Source: Macrocystis pyrifera (Eukaryota; Sar; Phaeophyceae; Laminariales; Laminariaceae). From it: 64,000 nt of DNA. The DNA lies in NCBI GenBank assembly GCA_031763025.1, contig JASSKH010000019.1:9588250-9652249 (forward strand), given 5' to 3'. The position numbers and the translations under genes are program-made. Numbering within the stretch: position 1 is the first letter of the stretch; each line of letters opens with the position of its first letter. Positions 1 through 10,350 of this stretch are shown here, one piece after another. The notes below the pieces were generated by a model. That model was not told the origin of the DNA. It saw only the letters and a list, made by a program, of their open reading frames with translations, and searched no databases.

Positions 1-750
1 ATATTTTAGTAGTTCAAGGCGGAGCGTCTAGGACTGGTCGTTCATGGGAGGTGCCCCGTTGACTGAGTGTGCCACCTGGCAAGGCAAGAGTACCACCATC
101 AGTAGCGCTAAGCACCCCAGCTGTCATGCCGTAGAAAACGAACCGGCTGTTTAAAATCGAGAAGGAGCCTCCTGCCTTCCCCGAACAAACGCCTTGCTTA
201 GGTCCAAATACTTTGTCTCGGTTCCGCTTGATTGTTTTAGTTGGGTCGACATTAGCGCGAGACAGTCACGATACTCACCTACCCCGACCAGGGCTGCTGC
301 CTACGGGTGTTCTGCTGCGGGCCCGTAGTTGTATTGCCCCAGTACTGGTCCGCCGGGGCGTATGGGAAGCGCTATTGCGCTTGTACCGGCGCTACTGTGG
401 GTGGGGATGGAGGCGGCCAACGCCTTTGCCAGACCTGGCCTGCCGATGGGCCCGGAGGCGGCCCGGGGGGTAGGGGTGGCTGACCCTGCGGCAGCCTGGC
501 TAGCACCGCTTGTTGGGGCCGCTGCTGCAGGGACAGATGAAACCCCTGCTGGTATGGCGGGGGGCATTCCACCGGCGCTAAGGGAATGTACACAGCAGGC
601 GGTTTATGGGAGGAGGGCCGCTGTGTGGTACTGGTTATCGTCTGACTACCAGGGCGTGTGTTTTTGTTTTTTTTATGCTTGCTTTGTGCGTTCTACACTT
701 CCGGCGGTATATGGCAGGTCGTGTGGTGTGCCGTCCTACTTGATTTCAGA
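1..750. other. GC-rich left end, no supported gene
   Basis: No recognisable gene. Between about 240 and 600 several frames on both strands stay open at once. They translate to proline-, glutamine- and alanine-rich low-complexity sequence, which is what a GC-rich tract gives by chance. A fragment of a proline-rich exon or gag-like region is possible, but no domain is visible. Confidence 0.4.
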
Positions 751-751
751 G

Positions 752-1290
752 TGCTAGAGTCACGCCTGAGGGGACTACTGGGACGTTAAATTGTTCAGGT
801 ATTATCTAAAATGTAAGGGACCAGTCCGAGGGGGCTGATGGAGGACCAATTTCCTTCATGTCATCAGGTGACCTTCATGTTTCGTGGTTGGTGATTGAGG
901 AAATGCTAGAGTCGCGTCTGAGGGGACCATGGACGTGTAAGTTCTCTTTATTTATCGCGAATTTCAAAATGCTAGAGTCACGCCAGGGGGGGACTACTGG
1001 AGGTGCAAATTTTCTTCCTGTATCGTGAATTTCAAACATGCCGGGGTCACGCCTGGGGGGACTACTGGCGGTGTTGATTTTCTTGATGTATCATGAGTTT
1101 CAAAATATTAAATTACGCCTGGGTAGACTACTGGGGGTGTTATGTTTTTCGTGTTTCAAGAATATCACACTGCTAGAGTCGTGCCTGGGGGGGACTGCTG
1201 GAGGTGTTCATGTTCTTCATGTATAAAAAAAATCAAAATGCTGAGTCGTGCCTGGGGGGGGCTGCTGGGGGTGTTAACGTTCTTCATGCC
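752..1290 (+). repeat. Minisatellite, about 68-bp unit
   Basis: The motif GCTAGAGTCACGCCTGAGGGG with variants, followed by GACTACTGG and a T-rich stretch ending TTCAAAATG, recurs near 752, 820, 902, 969, 1038, 1106, 1171 and 1239. Most spacings are 65-69 bp and the copies are diverged. G-runs lengthen towards the right end. No coding function is suggested. Confidence 0.75.
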
Positions 1291-1360
1291 ATTCTAGTGT
1301 ACACGGGAGGCGATGGAGGGGGCGTGGGGCTGATGGGGGCGAGCGTGCGAGCGTGCAAGT

Positions 1361-1626
1361 AGGGAGGTGTAATTTGTATTGTTCAAGGGTACGATGGAGG
1401 CGGTGCGGGGTTGGTGGGGTTGGATGCGTGAGCGTGGGGGCATGCAAGTCAGCATACGGGGGTGGCATGCGGGGGCACCGTCTTACTCCATGTAGGGAGG
1501 TGTAATTTGTATTGTTCAAGGGTACGATGGAGGCGGTGCGGGGTTGGTGGGGTTGGATGCGTGAGCGTGGGGGCATGCAAGTCAGCATACGGGGGTGGCA
1601 TGCGGGGGCACCGTCTTACTCCATGT
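1361..1626 (+). repeat. 133-bp tandem duplication, two copies
   Basis: The block starting AGGGAGGTGTAATTTG at 1361 is repeated from 1494 with a 133-bp period. It ends at the second CACCGTCTTACTCCATG near 1625. The copies look identical, so the duplication is young. Open frames crossing it merely repeat the same peptide. Confidence 0.85.
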
Positions 1627-1872
1627 CATCACTCCGTTCCCCCATACCCCCCCCGGTGGTCCTGACGCGGTGTGTCTGCCTTTCTTTCGTCCTGCGCTGC
1701 GGTGTGATCTATGGGGTAGTCTTAAATTCATCGCGATCGATTGGGCTACTGTCGCCTGGCCACCGTTCTTGAACTATATATCATATTTAATTTTTCTCTG
1801 TATTTGTTCACCACGCAGTCGACGGTAGTAGGCTCAGCGTAATATGTAGCACGGAGCAAAAGGAACGGCGCG

Positions 1873-2570
1873 TTGCGTACCTCTGACGCCGATCTTGCGG
1901 TAAGGGTTGATCAAGGGTGTGCTTTTATAGTATTTCATTTTTACTGTGGTTTTGAATGTAACTTACCGCAAAATCGAGGCCACGCAAAACGTACAGCGCT
2001 ACTTCATGTGGCAACGGGCTCGGCAAAATTCATTCGTCTACCACGTAACCTGTCAACGGCAGTGGGCTTAACGCTAGCCGTGGCGCTGACCTTGACAAAG
2101 CAAGGGCTCAGCTACGCGTTGCGTACTCAAGACGTCTGTTTTTACAGTGTAGTTCGATCTAAGGTGCAGTCATATTTGGGTCTTCTATTGTGACGTTTTT
2201 GGGTATCCTATCGCAAAATTGAGGCCATCCGTACCGTACAGCACTACTTCATGTGGCGATGGGCCGGGAAACATTCATGCGTCTACTACGTATCCTGTCA
2301 ATGGCAGTGGGTTGAACGCTAGAAATGGCGCTTACCTTGACAAAGCACGGGTTCAGCTACGCTTTGCAAAAGCCATGTGTCTACGACGTGACCTGTCAGC
2401 GGCAGTAGACCCGACGCTGGAAGTGGCGTTTACCTTGACAGGGCAAAGGCTCAGCTATGCGTTGCGTACTCAAGACGTCCATTTTTGCGGTGTAGCGCGG
2501 TATATGGTGTTGTATTATTTTATACCCGTAATACATATTTGTGTGTTTCGAAAGCAGTCAATGTCGACGC
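1873..2570 (+). repeat. Degenerate tandem repeat block
   Basis: Two larger segments share GCTACTTCATGTGGC near 2000 and 2248. Three shorter segments near 2035, 2280 and 2380 share ACCTGTCAACGGCAGTGGG, CTTGACAAAGCA and GCTCAGCTACGC. The phrase GCGTTGCGTACTCAAGACGTC closes the blocks near 2145 and 2480. This is a nested, decayed satellite with no recognisable protein. Confidence 0.6.
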
Positions 2571-3930
2571 TGTGAAGTTCCAGGCTCCCCTACTAACTGT
2601 AAGCCATGATGAGTAACCAGAGGCTTGATAATACTCATGCTGTGAAATGTGTGGGTACCTTCAGGACTTCCCAGTCGTAAAGACTGGGTGTATGTTGGCG
2701 TACGGGCGTCGGCAGCGCAACGTTCTATGAACAGGAATCATGTGTGTCGACGTCTTTGTCCGTGGACGGCGGCAACAAAAAATAAGCGTAACCGAGTGTC
2801 GAGCAGGTTGGTCTTTGAGGACGCTGTACCAAACTATCCTGCGAGTAGAGCGCTCTATCAACCGCTACAAGCGGCGAACAGATCCCGGACTAGACACCAT
2901 GAACCAAATGTTGATGACGTAAGGTTGGTCTCAGAGTGTTTAGACTACTCTTGGCCTGGGAAACGCTTGTGTGGCCATCTGCATTCCATTTAGTCTGAGG
3001 TTTGACTTCAAGGAGGCATGTTTCACTGGGTATTTCTCATCATCGCCCCCTATTTTTAGGTTGACAGACCGCTGGGCATGGATCCTGTCGTTGCTCGCAT
3101 GTCAGCCTCTCTGGCAGTCCTTCTCAAGGCAATACCCTCGTCAGGCTTCAGTCCATTGTCTATCGGGCCTCTCGACGCCTATCTTAGCAATGCCCTGCTG
3201 CACCGAACCGCTGTAACACGACTGCCTCAAGACCGAAAATGACTATTTCCATGGCTTTTATCATCGTGAACATGGCCTCCGTCTGGGCTTGCGAACCTGA
3301 AACTGGAACGCCATCTGGCTTCATCTTCACCAGGCTGTTTATCCATGTGGAAATGATGCCCCCGTTGGCTGCATACCGGCACTAACCAGATTGTTAGCGG
3401 CTGCTCCACAGAATATCCAGGGGCTAAAGTTTCGCCCGTTCTCAGGTCTCTGTCGCTTCTTCTCTCCATCTAAGAAAATAGAACTATCAATGACGTCCGC
3501 ATCACGTCCTTCGCTCCAGGAAGATGACAGCTGTGGATGGTTCATTCTGTAAAAATTAAGAATGCTGAAGCCAAACGTATTGCATAAATATATGAACACT
3601 GCAGGTCTGGCAGACCGATCAATGACCAAAAGGTCAAGATCATGGAACGCCAATAAACCGAATATTTCGATGGTCAATATCACGAAGAATGCCAACCCAT
3701 CAACGTTCAACGTCAAGATCGCGTTATCAACCAACATGTCCAAGTGTGAGCCGACTGTATTTTTTCATGTGAATTGCGCAAAGCAGAATCGATAAATCCA
3801 GATAACATGTCATACACGGGGGGCTTCTTCGCAGCGGGCTGACGCCGGCCTGCGGCTTCGCGCATGCCTGAAACAGCTGAGAGCGTGCAGGCATGTAACT
3901 CGAGGATGTTAGTGAGACAGAACTGCACAA
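2571..3930. other. No supported gene
   Basis: Mixed-composition DNA. Short frames are open on both strands but none matches a family I know. The only stretch with some protein character is the hydrophobic minus-strand frame at 3339-3743, listed separately. Confidence 0.3.
3339..3743 (-). CDS. Hydrophobic open frame, doubtful exon
   Basis: A 134-codon frame of unknown function. Residues about 7-60 are strongly hydrophobic (ILTLNVDGLAFFVILTIEIF, then FIYLCNTFGFSILNFY), so one or two membrane segments could form. The remainder is polar and rich in charged residues. An overlapping frame upstream (3713-3928) could join only through a frameshift or a short intron. No motif, codon signature or neighbour supports it, so it may be chance or a decayed exon. 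Confidence 0.12.
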   Translation of the reverse strand: MDMLVDNAILTLNVDGLAFFVILTIEIFGLLAFHDLDLLVIDRSARPAVFIYLCNTFGFSILNFYRMNHPQLSSSWSEGRDADVIDSSIFLDGEKKRQRPENGRNFSPWIFCGAAANNLVSAGMQPTGASFPHG

Positions 3931-3942
3931 GGGTATTTGAAG

Positions 3943-4340
3943 CTGCACTACTGGGGGTATGGGTTGTAGCAGGGGTTATAGTACAGTGAGCATCGGGATT
4001 CGCTGGGTTAGTGGGCAGACTAATAAAAAAGAAAACTCACAGCAGCTGCTGTGGTACTGCTGTACTGCTGCACTGCTGGGGGTGTTGGTGGTTTGGTTGG
4101 ATGATGGGTTGAGATTCCGGCGGTCCTTACACGCAGCCCAAGGCATGAGTAAGCATCGGAACGTCGATGGTTTGGGTATATACGTATATCGCCCCGAGGC
4201 AAGGAGGGAAAGAATGCAAAGCTGACACTGCTGTACAGCTGCACTGCTGGGTGTGTTTTGGTGGTTCGGCATTACTGCTGCACTGCTGGGGGTGTGGGTT
4301 TCCTTGATGATGGGAGACCAGGGTACCGGTTTGCGATGAC
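3943..4340 (+). repeat. Left part of a satellite split by the copia element
   Basis: The phrases CTGCACTACTGGGGGT, GGGTTGTAGCAGGGGT and GGGTTAGTGGGCAGACTA occur here and again on the far side of the copia element at 8770, 9115, 9290 and 9940. Short derivatives of TGCACTGCTGGGGGTGT recur near 4067, 4237 and 4281. The copia insertion therefore landed inside an existing satellite. Confidence 0.65.
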
Positions 4341-4345
4341 TCCTG

Positions 4346-4600
4346 TGTTCGTTTGGATCGTTGCAGCAGCGACGGTTACAAGTTGTAGAGGGTTGCGTAT
4401 ATCTTCGCAGGCGTTGTTATGAATTATGCCGTGTGTTCACGAGGAGAGTTTGAGCACTCCGTTCTCTGCTCCGTTCTCTGCTCCGAGCTACGAGCTAGGC
4501 TCCGCTCTCTCTCCCCTCATCTGTCCTCTAATACAACCACTATAAAGAAACTCATCAGACCACGTGGTAGTCAGGGCATCCAGGCTTGGACTCTAACGAA
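4346..4600 (+). repeat. 5' LTR of the copia element
   Basis: Starts TGTTCGTTTGGATCG and aligns with 8345-8600, with about nine mismatches. The inner end is uncertain by a few bases because the two LTRs differ after GGACTCTA. TATAAAG near 4542 may be the promoter (CTACAAAG in the other LTR). Confidence 0.85.
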
Positions 4601-4648
4601 CGCACTAGTGAAACTTGAACGTTTGATGTCGGGTACAAGAAGCCCACG

Positions 4649-6300
4649 ATGCCCTCGAAGGGATCGGCTCAAGAAGAGCACGATTCTCGGAGTGACGTTG
4701 AAACGCTGCGACGCGATGTCGAACTGGCGATAGAGAACAGCGAGGCATCGATGCTGAACGCCATGAAGGAAATGATGGCCGAGTTCATGAGGAACAACGG
4801 TCAATCGGAGCCAGGCAGCGCTGAAGGCAGCGTTGCTGTAAGAGAAAGTCCAGCAGAGGAACGAACCACTGCTGCAGAGGAAAGCCCAAGAGGAGCAATA
4901 CCCACTGCTGAAGTACGAGACTCTACTGCTGTTGTTGAAGCAGGCATTGGTCGATCGGAGTCCGGTAGCGCTGAGGGTAGCTGCTGTAGGGGAGAGCCCA
5001 CAAGGGGCAGTACCCAAAGCTGTGAGAGAGGTCGCTGCTGCTGCTGTAGGCATGGCAAGGGATATTGCAGCAGAACAAGAGAGAAATTTGCGTGAGGGCG
5101 CCTCGCTAAATTTGGGAGCAACCGGACGCGGAGGAACTGCGTTGCCTGTTGAGGTTGGCCCACCGAAGAGTCAGCCAGACAGGCATGGGAGGACAGGAGG
5201 ATGGGGTGCATACCCTGGCGGTGAGTTGGGTGGTGGATTTGATCTGCCTCTATCGCGCCATTTGGCCTTCAAACACACTCCTGTGCCATCGTTTAGTGGG
5301 CTAAAATCTGAGTACAACCCCTGGACAAGAGACGCTCGGTATTACGCCAAACGAGTTGGTTTCTTGTCTGCTTTCGTGTATGATCCACCACAGTACATTC
5401 CCGTAGGGGAATTAGACACCGAAAACTCGATGCTTGTCGCTAGGGGGTTTAGCCGCGAAAGTGTGCACAGACATACACTGTCGTGGAATTTCCTGTCGAC
5501 GGCCCTCGAGAGCAAGAGCGATAAAAGCACGTTGCACCGGTGTACCTCGCCGAGGCGAGCGTGGGACGCTCTCCGTGCATGGTACGGCCCTCACACGACG
5601 GGGGCCAAATCAGACCTCTCCCGACGCCTGAACAGTTTAAGATGGCGCCGGGGAGCAACCCGCTCGAGGTGATGGGCAGGATCGAGGACCTTACCGCGGA
5701 AATGCGAACAGCAGGAAAGTCAGTAGACGACCACATGCTGTACACCATCTTTATTGACGCTCTGCCTGCCGAATACGAAGTGGAGGCTCGGAACCTGGCA
5801 TCACGTGACAGCATCGGCCGTGATGACATCATCAAGGCTGTTCGAGAACGGCATCACCGACTTTCTGGAAACAGGAAGAAGGGGTCCAACGCTGGCCACG
5901 CAGGACATGCTGGGTACGCTGGAGGCGGCGGCGGTGGCGGTGGTCGCGGAAAAGGTGGAGGAAATGGCAGAATAACCGGTGGACGACGGGGTCACGGACG
6001 AGGTGGTAGAGGCTCCAACAAGGACGGTGGTGGCTCGGCCGCGGCTGCTGGTGGCAATAGCAGCAACGCCAAAGCCGCCAGCGCAAGTACTCCAGTGGGC
6101 AAGTGTCATAGGTGTGGCAAGAAGGGCTATTGGAGGAGTGAGTGCACAGCGAAGCTATGCAGTCCATGCCAGGGACGCGGGCACTATGCCGATGCCTGTC
6201 CCACATCCACGGATCGATGCAGTCGATGCAACGAGCTGGGGCACGCTGCTGATGTCTGCCCCTCATCGAAAGAAGAGCTTATTCCTGGCGCGAAACTCTC
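4649..6300 (+). pseudogene. Copia Gag, frameshifted
   Basis: Gag packages element RNA into virus-like particles. The reading starts at ATG 4649 with a polar helical segment. It shifts frame between about 4930 and 5000, and again near 5540-5650. The middle part (about 5270-5870) has the W, Y and F spacing of copia gag, for example WDALRAWYGPHTTGAKSDL and LPAEYEVEARNLASRDSIGRD in two frames. A glycine-rich linker follows, then three zinc knuckles at about 6106-6260. The first is CHRCGKKGYWRSEC, with Tyr where His is expected; the other two (CSPCQGRGHYADAC, CSRCNELGHAADVC) keep the full CX2CX4HX4C pattern. Family assignment is firm; function is lost through the shifts. Confidence 0.8.
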
Positions 6301-6390
6301 GACCACGACGTTGTTGTGGGAGGAAGCGTCCCACTGGGCATGTAACCTTGAACCACACAACAGGCACCTGCCGCCGGCGAGGTCGGCGGC

Positions 6391-6607
6391 GAAACACCCG
6401 AGACGATGCGTTCGTCTCAAGGGGGCGCCGTGGACGCCTCCTCGGTCCCGGCAGGGAGAGCCGAAACACCCGAGACGATGGGTGGGTCTCAAGGGGACGC
6501 CGTGGACGCCTCCTCGGTCCCGGCAGGGAGGGCCGAAACACCCGAGACGATAGGTTCGTCTCAAGGGGGCGCCGTGGACGCCTCCTCGGTCCCAACAGGG
6601 AGGGCCG
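6391..6607 (+). repeat. Three 72-bp in-frame repeats in the copia linker
   Basis: GAAACACCCGAGACGAT recurs at 6391, 6463 and 6535, a period of 72 bp or 24 codons. In one frame each unit reads ETPET, then SSQGGAVDASSVP and GRA, a disordered Ser/Ala/Gly-rich peptide. Such linkers often lie between integrase and RT in copia polyproteins. Here the integrase itself is gone. Confidence 0.8.
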
Positions 6608-7029
6608 GAAGCGACCCGGACTCAGCATCAGCCTCCGACACCGTCCAAGGGAACGGTGAGGATGCCCCCGTCGTCATGTCGGGGAGGACCGCACACGAGC
6701 TCAGCAGCTGCGGCCGGCTCCCCCCGACAGCACGGGGCCGGACCTGGGGTCACAGCCAACTTCTGGAGGGTGAACCTGCCGTGCACCAGGAAAGGATGGA
6801 TGAAGGAGCCGCAGACGCGCTGCGCGCGGCAGCGTGCGAGTCGTGGACGAAGCCTGGGAGTATGCTGAATCGTACGTCCTGGACGACGGAGGACGCAGTG
6901 GCTTTGATGGCCGGAGGACCTGCTGTGGAGAACAAAGGGGAGTTGAGCGTGTGCATCCCGAGTGGTTTCATGGAAGTCTTAGAACCGCCCCCACAGTCCG
7001 TAGCAGTGTAGGTCTGACCCGTGTGTGTT

Positions 7030-8030
7030 TCGCATGGTTGTGGACGTCAAGGTAGAACTGGTCATGGCCGTTCATGTAGATGACATCGTGATCGCAGGAT
7101 CGAATGAGACATGCAGAGATTTCCATGCCGCGCTAGCTATGAAATTTCCCACGAATACCCTCGACCGAACTGACTTGGTACACTGGTGGTGCTTTCAAAC
7201 GCGACCGGGAACTGGGGACATTGGAGATTACACAGAAGGCGTTCATTGAGAGCATGCTGAATCGTTTTAGTGTTAACTCATCTTCTGATATCCCCGCGAT
7301 CCCCGGTGTGGAACTAGGTCCAAGAAAGGAGGGCGAACTTGGAGGAGACTGCCCGTACAAGGAGGCTGTGGGCAGCTTGATGTGGCTGTCGACCATGACG
7401 AGGCCGGACATCTCGAACGCTGTGCGTGCTGTGGCGCGCCACTCCCACAACCCAACGGAGAGGCACTCGAAGGCAGTTTTAAAGATTTTGGCTTACCTCC
7501 ACGGGACCAGGTTTATGGGATTGACTTTTGTACGGGGCTCGGGTTTGGAATTGACTGCGTATAGCGATGCAGATTGTGCGGATAAGTCGAACAATACGCG
7601 CTCGGTATCGGGGACAGTAATTACCCTAGGGGGTGCGGCCGTCAGTTGGGCAAGTAGCACGCAGAGGTGTGTTGCGTTGTCGACAGCAGAAGCAAAGTAT
7701 GTCGCCCTGGCTGAAGGGGTGAAGGAAGATTTGTTTACGGGCGCGGTGTTGTGGTTTATCTGTCCAGAGCTAAACGGATCATGTGTCCGGATTTTCGAGG
7801 ATAACCAAGGGGCGATAGCGTTGGCTGTAAACCCTCTTAGTTCTTCTCGGAGTAAGCATATCGACGTGCGTTTTCATTTTGACAGAGAGCTACTCCGTGC
7901 TAACAAGATCGACGTTCTGTTCGTTGCTTCGGAAGAGCAGCACGCGGATATTTTGACGAAATCCCTTTCGGCGACCCCTTTTAAGTCTCATCGTAGGTTC
8001 TTGTTGAATCTGCCTTTGGAGGGTGAGTGA
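7030..8030 (+). pseudogene. Copia reverse transcriptase C-terminus and RNase H
   Basis: The first part (7030-7180) carries the catalytic VDD of the RT in LVMAVHVDDIVIAG. A one-base shift near 7180 moves the reading into the long frame that ends at 8030. That frame has the copia RT thumb (YKEAVGSLMWLSTMTRPDIS) and an RNase H with TAYSDADCA, STAEAKYVALAEG and FEDNQGAIALA, which hold the acidic residues. The C-terminal KHIDVRFHFDRELL and HADILTKSL are also typical of copia. The RT fingers and palm upstream of VDD are absent. The RNase H looks intact, but nothing upstream would express it. Confidence 0.9.
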
Positions 8031-8344
8031 GGGGTACGAGCATTATTCGATGAGTACCATGTTTGAGTGATGCGAGGAATAATTTGTCAGGTCGCCAATC
8101 CTGCGCTACTTTGAGGGGCATGGGGGAGTAGGGCACCGCTTAGCATTTTGTTTTCTGGCCATGGTCATCATTTGGAATGCGGCCGTTGTTTCAATAGCAA
8201 TGGTTTAGAGTATAAGTGTTATACAGGCGGTTTTAACCCGGTGGCCGGGTTTCCGCCTGCGGGACTGTCGTTGGCTTTTCTTAGGTCCTAGCAAGTCTTG
8301 AATGTCGTTTCGGTCTCGTCACTGCTGTGAAGAGCCAGGGAGGG

Positions 8345-8600
8345 TGTTCGTTTGGATCGTTCCAGCAGCGACGGTTACAAGTTGTAGAGGGTTGCGTATA
8401 TCTTCGCAGGCGTTATTATGAATTATGCCGGGTGTTCACGAGGAGAGTTTGAGCACTCCGCTCTCTGCTCCGTTCTCTGCTCCGAGCTATGAGCTAGGCT
8501 CCGCTCTCTCTCCCCTCATCTGTCCTCTAATACGACGACTACAAAGAAACTCATCAGACCACGTGGTGGTCAGGGCATCCAGGCTTGGACTCTACGAATA
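8345..8600 (+). repeat. 3' LTR of the copia element
   Basis: The 256-bp partner of 4346-4600. It is followed at once by TCCTG, which matches the five bases before the 5' LTR, so the outer ends are well fixed. Confidence 0.88.
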
Positions 8601-8739
8601 TCCTGCACGACACTCAATAGCAAAGATAACAAGCCAGGAGACGGACAGTCAAGTGGAATCCAACAGAAACTATGAAGGCATATACGTAGATGTGTTACAT
8701 AGATGGTATAGGCTACTCCAAACTAAAATCGGAACGTCG

Positions 8740-10350
8740 GTGGAGTAGTTGGCAGATTAGGTTTAGAGCTGCACTACTGCGAGTGTGGGTTGTAGCAGGG
8801 GTCATGCCACTAGTACAGCAGGGAGCATGGGGCCGTTGGTGGGTTCGTGGGCGGACTAGTTGAAAAGTACTGCAGTAGCTGCTCTAGTACGGCTGTGCTG
8901 GTACACTGCCGGGGGTGAGGGTGCTTTGCTTGGATAGGTGGGTTGGGATTCCACAAATATTACAAGCCAGGAGACGGGCAGTCAAGCGGAAACCATAAAA
9001 ACCCCATCTATGAGCCCCTTTAAAGATATATTGTTATTTAGATGTTATAGGCTGGTCCAAGTCAAAATTGGAACGTCGGTGCAATTGTATTATTAGTTGG
9101 ATTAGGTTTAAAGATGCACTACTGGGGGTGTGGGAGGTAGCAGGGGTCACACCGCTAGTATAGCAGGGAGCATGTCAAACGTCGGTGGGTTAGTCGACGG
9201 ATTACGCCAAAAGAAAATACCCAGCAGTAGCTGTTGCATTGAAGAAGATAACATGGATTGTACGGCACACCTTGCGTCAGCAGCAATTCCTACTGGGGGT
9301 GTGGGTTGTAGCGGGGGTCATACCACTAGTACAGCAGGGAGCATGGGAACGTCGGTGGGTTAGTCGGCGAACTAGTTAAAAAGAAAATGCACAGCAGCAG
9401 CTGCTGTATTGAAGTAAATATATGGATATTACGGCACACCTTGTGTCAGCACCAATCCTCTCCCGAGCTGTTGTTGTGTGCGCCGCGGTATTCTTGTTCC
9501 GAATAGCAATTCTGGTGGTGGAATGTGTAAGAGAAAAAACGAACAAATTACTCACATGAAGGTGCGATCCTTATCCACACCGCATCGGAGATCAGACCAC
9601 AGTACAGTAGACTACAGATGAAATTTAACATTCGATATTCCAACCCGTATTGATGCAGCATGGCAGGACTACCAAAGGACTGCAGGTATTTAGGTCGCGC
9701 TTCATAGCCACGAAACACTAGTCACACGCAAGCTTCGTTCCGAATAGCAGTTCTGCTGGTGGAATCTGGAAGAGACGAAACGAACAAATTACGCACATGA
9801 GAGTGCAATCCGTATTCACACCGCATCGGGGATAAGAGTACAGTACATACAGCAGTAGACTACAGATGGGAGAACAATACACGAGAAGTAAGCGTCGGAA
9901 AGTCGGTGGTGTGGTATACGTACCCCGGCCCCCGGCACAACGACAGTACAGCAGGGAGCATGGGATTGTCGGTGTGTTAGTCGGCGGATATGTTTGTTTT
10001 TTTTTTTAAAGCTGACGTGTTTCAAAATGTATAAAAAAAATGAACAGCAGTAGCGGCTGCATTGTAAGTAGAAAATATGGACACGCAGATCTTGTCAAAA
10101 ATAAAATGCACAGCAATGGCAGCTGCTGTATTCAAGTAAACAAATGGATATTACGGCACATCTTGCGTCAGCAGCAATCCTCTCCCGAGCCGTTGTGCGT
10201 GCCTCGGTATCCTTGTTCCGAATAGCAATTATGGTAGTGGAATGGCTTGCGTCAGCAGCAACCCTCTCCCGAGCAGCAGATTTGGAGGTGGAACATAATA
10301 GAGACCAAACCACCAGAGGGAGATTTACGCAAGCATAACAACACACGGTC
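8740..10350 (+). repeat. Diverged satellite array
   Basis: Units share GGTTGTAGCAGGGGTCAT, CCACTAGTACAGCAGGGAGC, GGAACGTCGGTGGGTTAGTC and a tail with CTTGCGTCAGCAGCAATCC. Recognisable starts lie near 8770, 9115, 9290 and 9940, with tails near 9265, 9440, 10160 and 10245. A direct repeat inside (9510-9620 against 9755-9868, about 244 bp apart) shares ACGAACAAATTAC and CACACCGCATCGG. It contains no credible gene. Confidence 0.65.

Larger units (their letters stand above)
4346..8600 (+). mobile_element. Ty1/copia LTR retrotransposon, internally deleted
   Basis: The element has two LTRs of about 255 bp and a 5-bp target duplication TCCTG (4341-4345 and 8601-8605). A purine tract (CCAGGGAGGG, 8335-8344) lies just before the 3' LTR. 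Inside are a gag frame with three CCHC-type knuckles, a linker with 72-bp repeats, and the end of a copia reverse transcriptase plus its RNase H. Protease, integrase and most of the RT are missing, and several frameshifts occur. The order gag, then RT-RNase H, with the VDD motif in AVHVDDIVIAG places it in Ty1/copia. About nine mismatches between the LTRs make it clearly older than the gypsy copies at 35-46 kb. Positions 8031-8344 are untranslated 3' DNA. It cannot move on its own. Confidence 0.9.

Noticed and set aside
329..757. 142-codon plus-strand frame near the left edge
   Set aside because: At least three frames are open here because of GC-rich low complexity; no feature singles one out.
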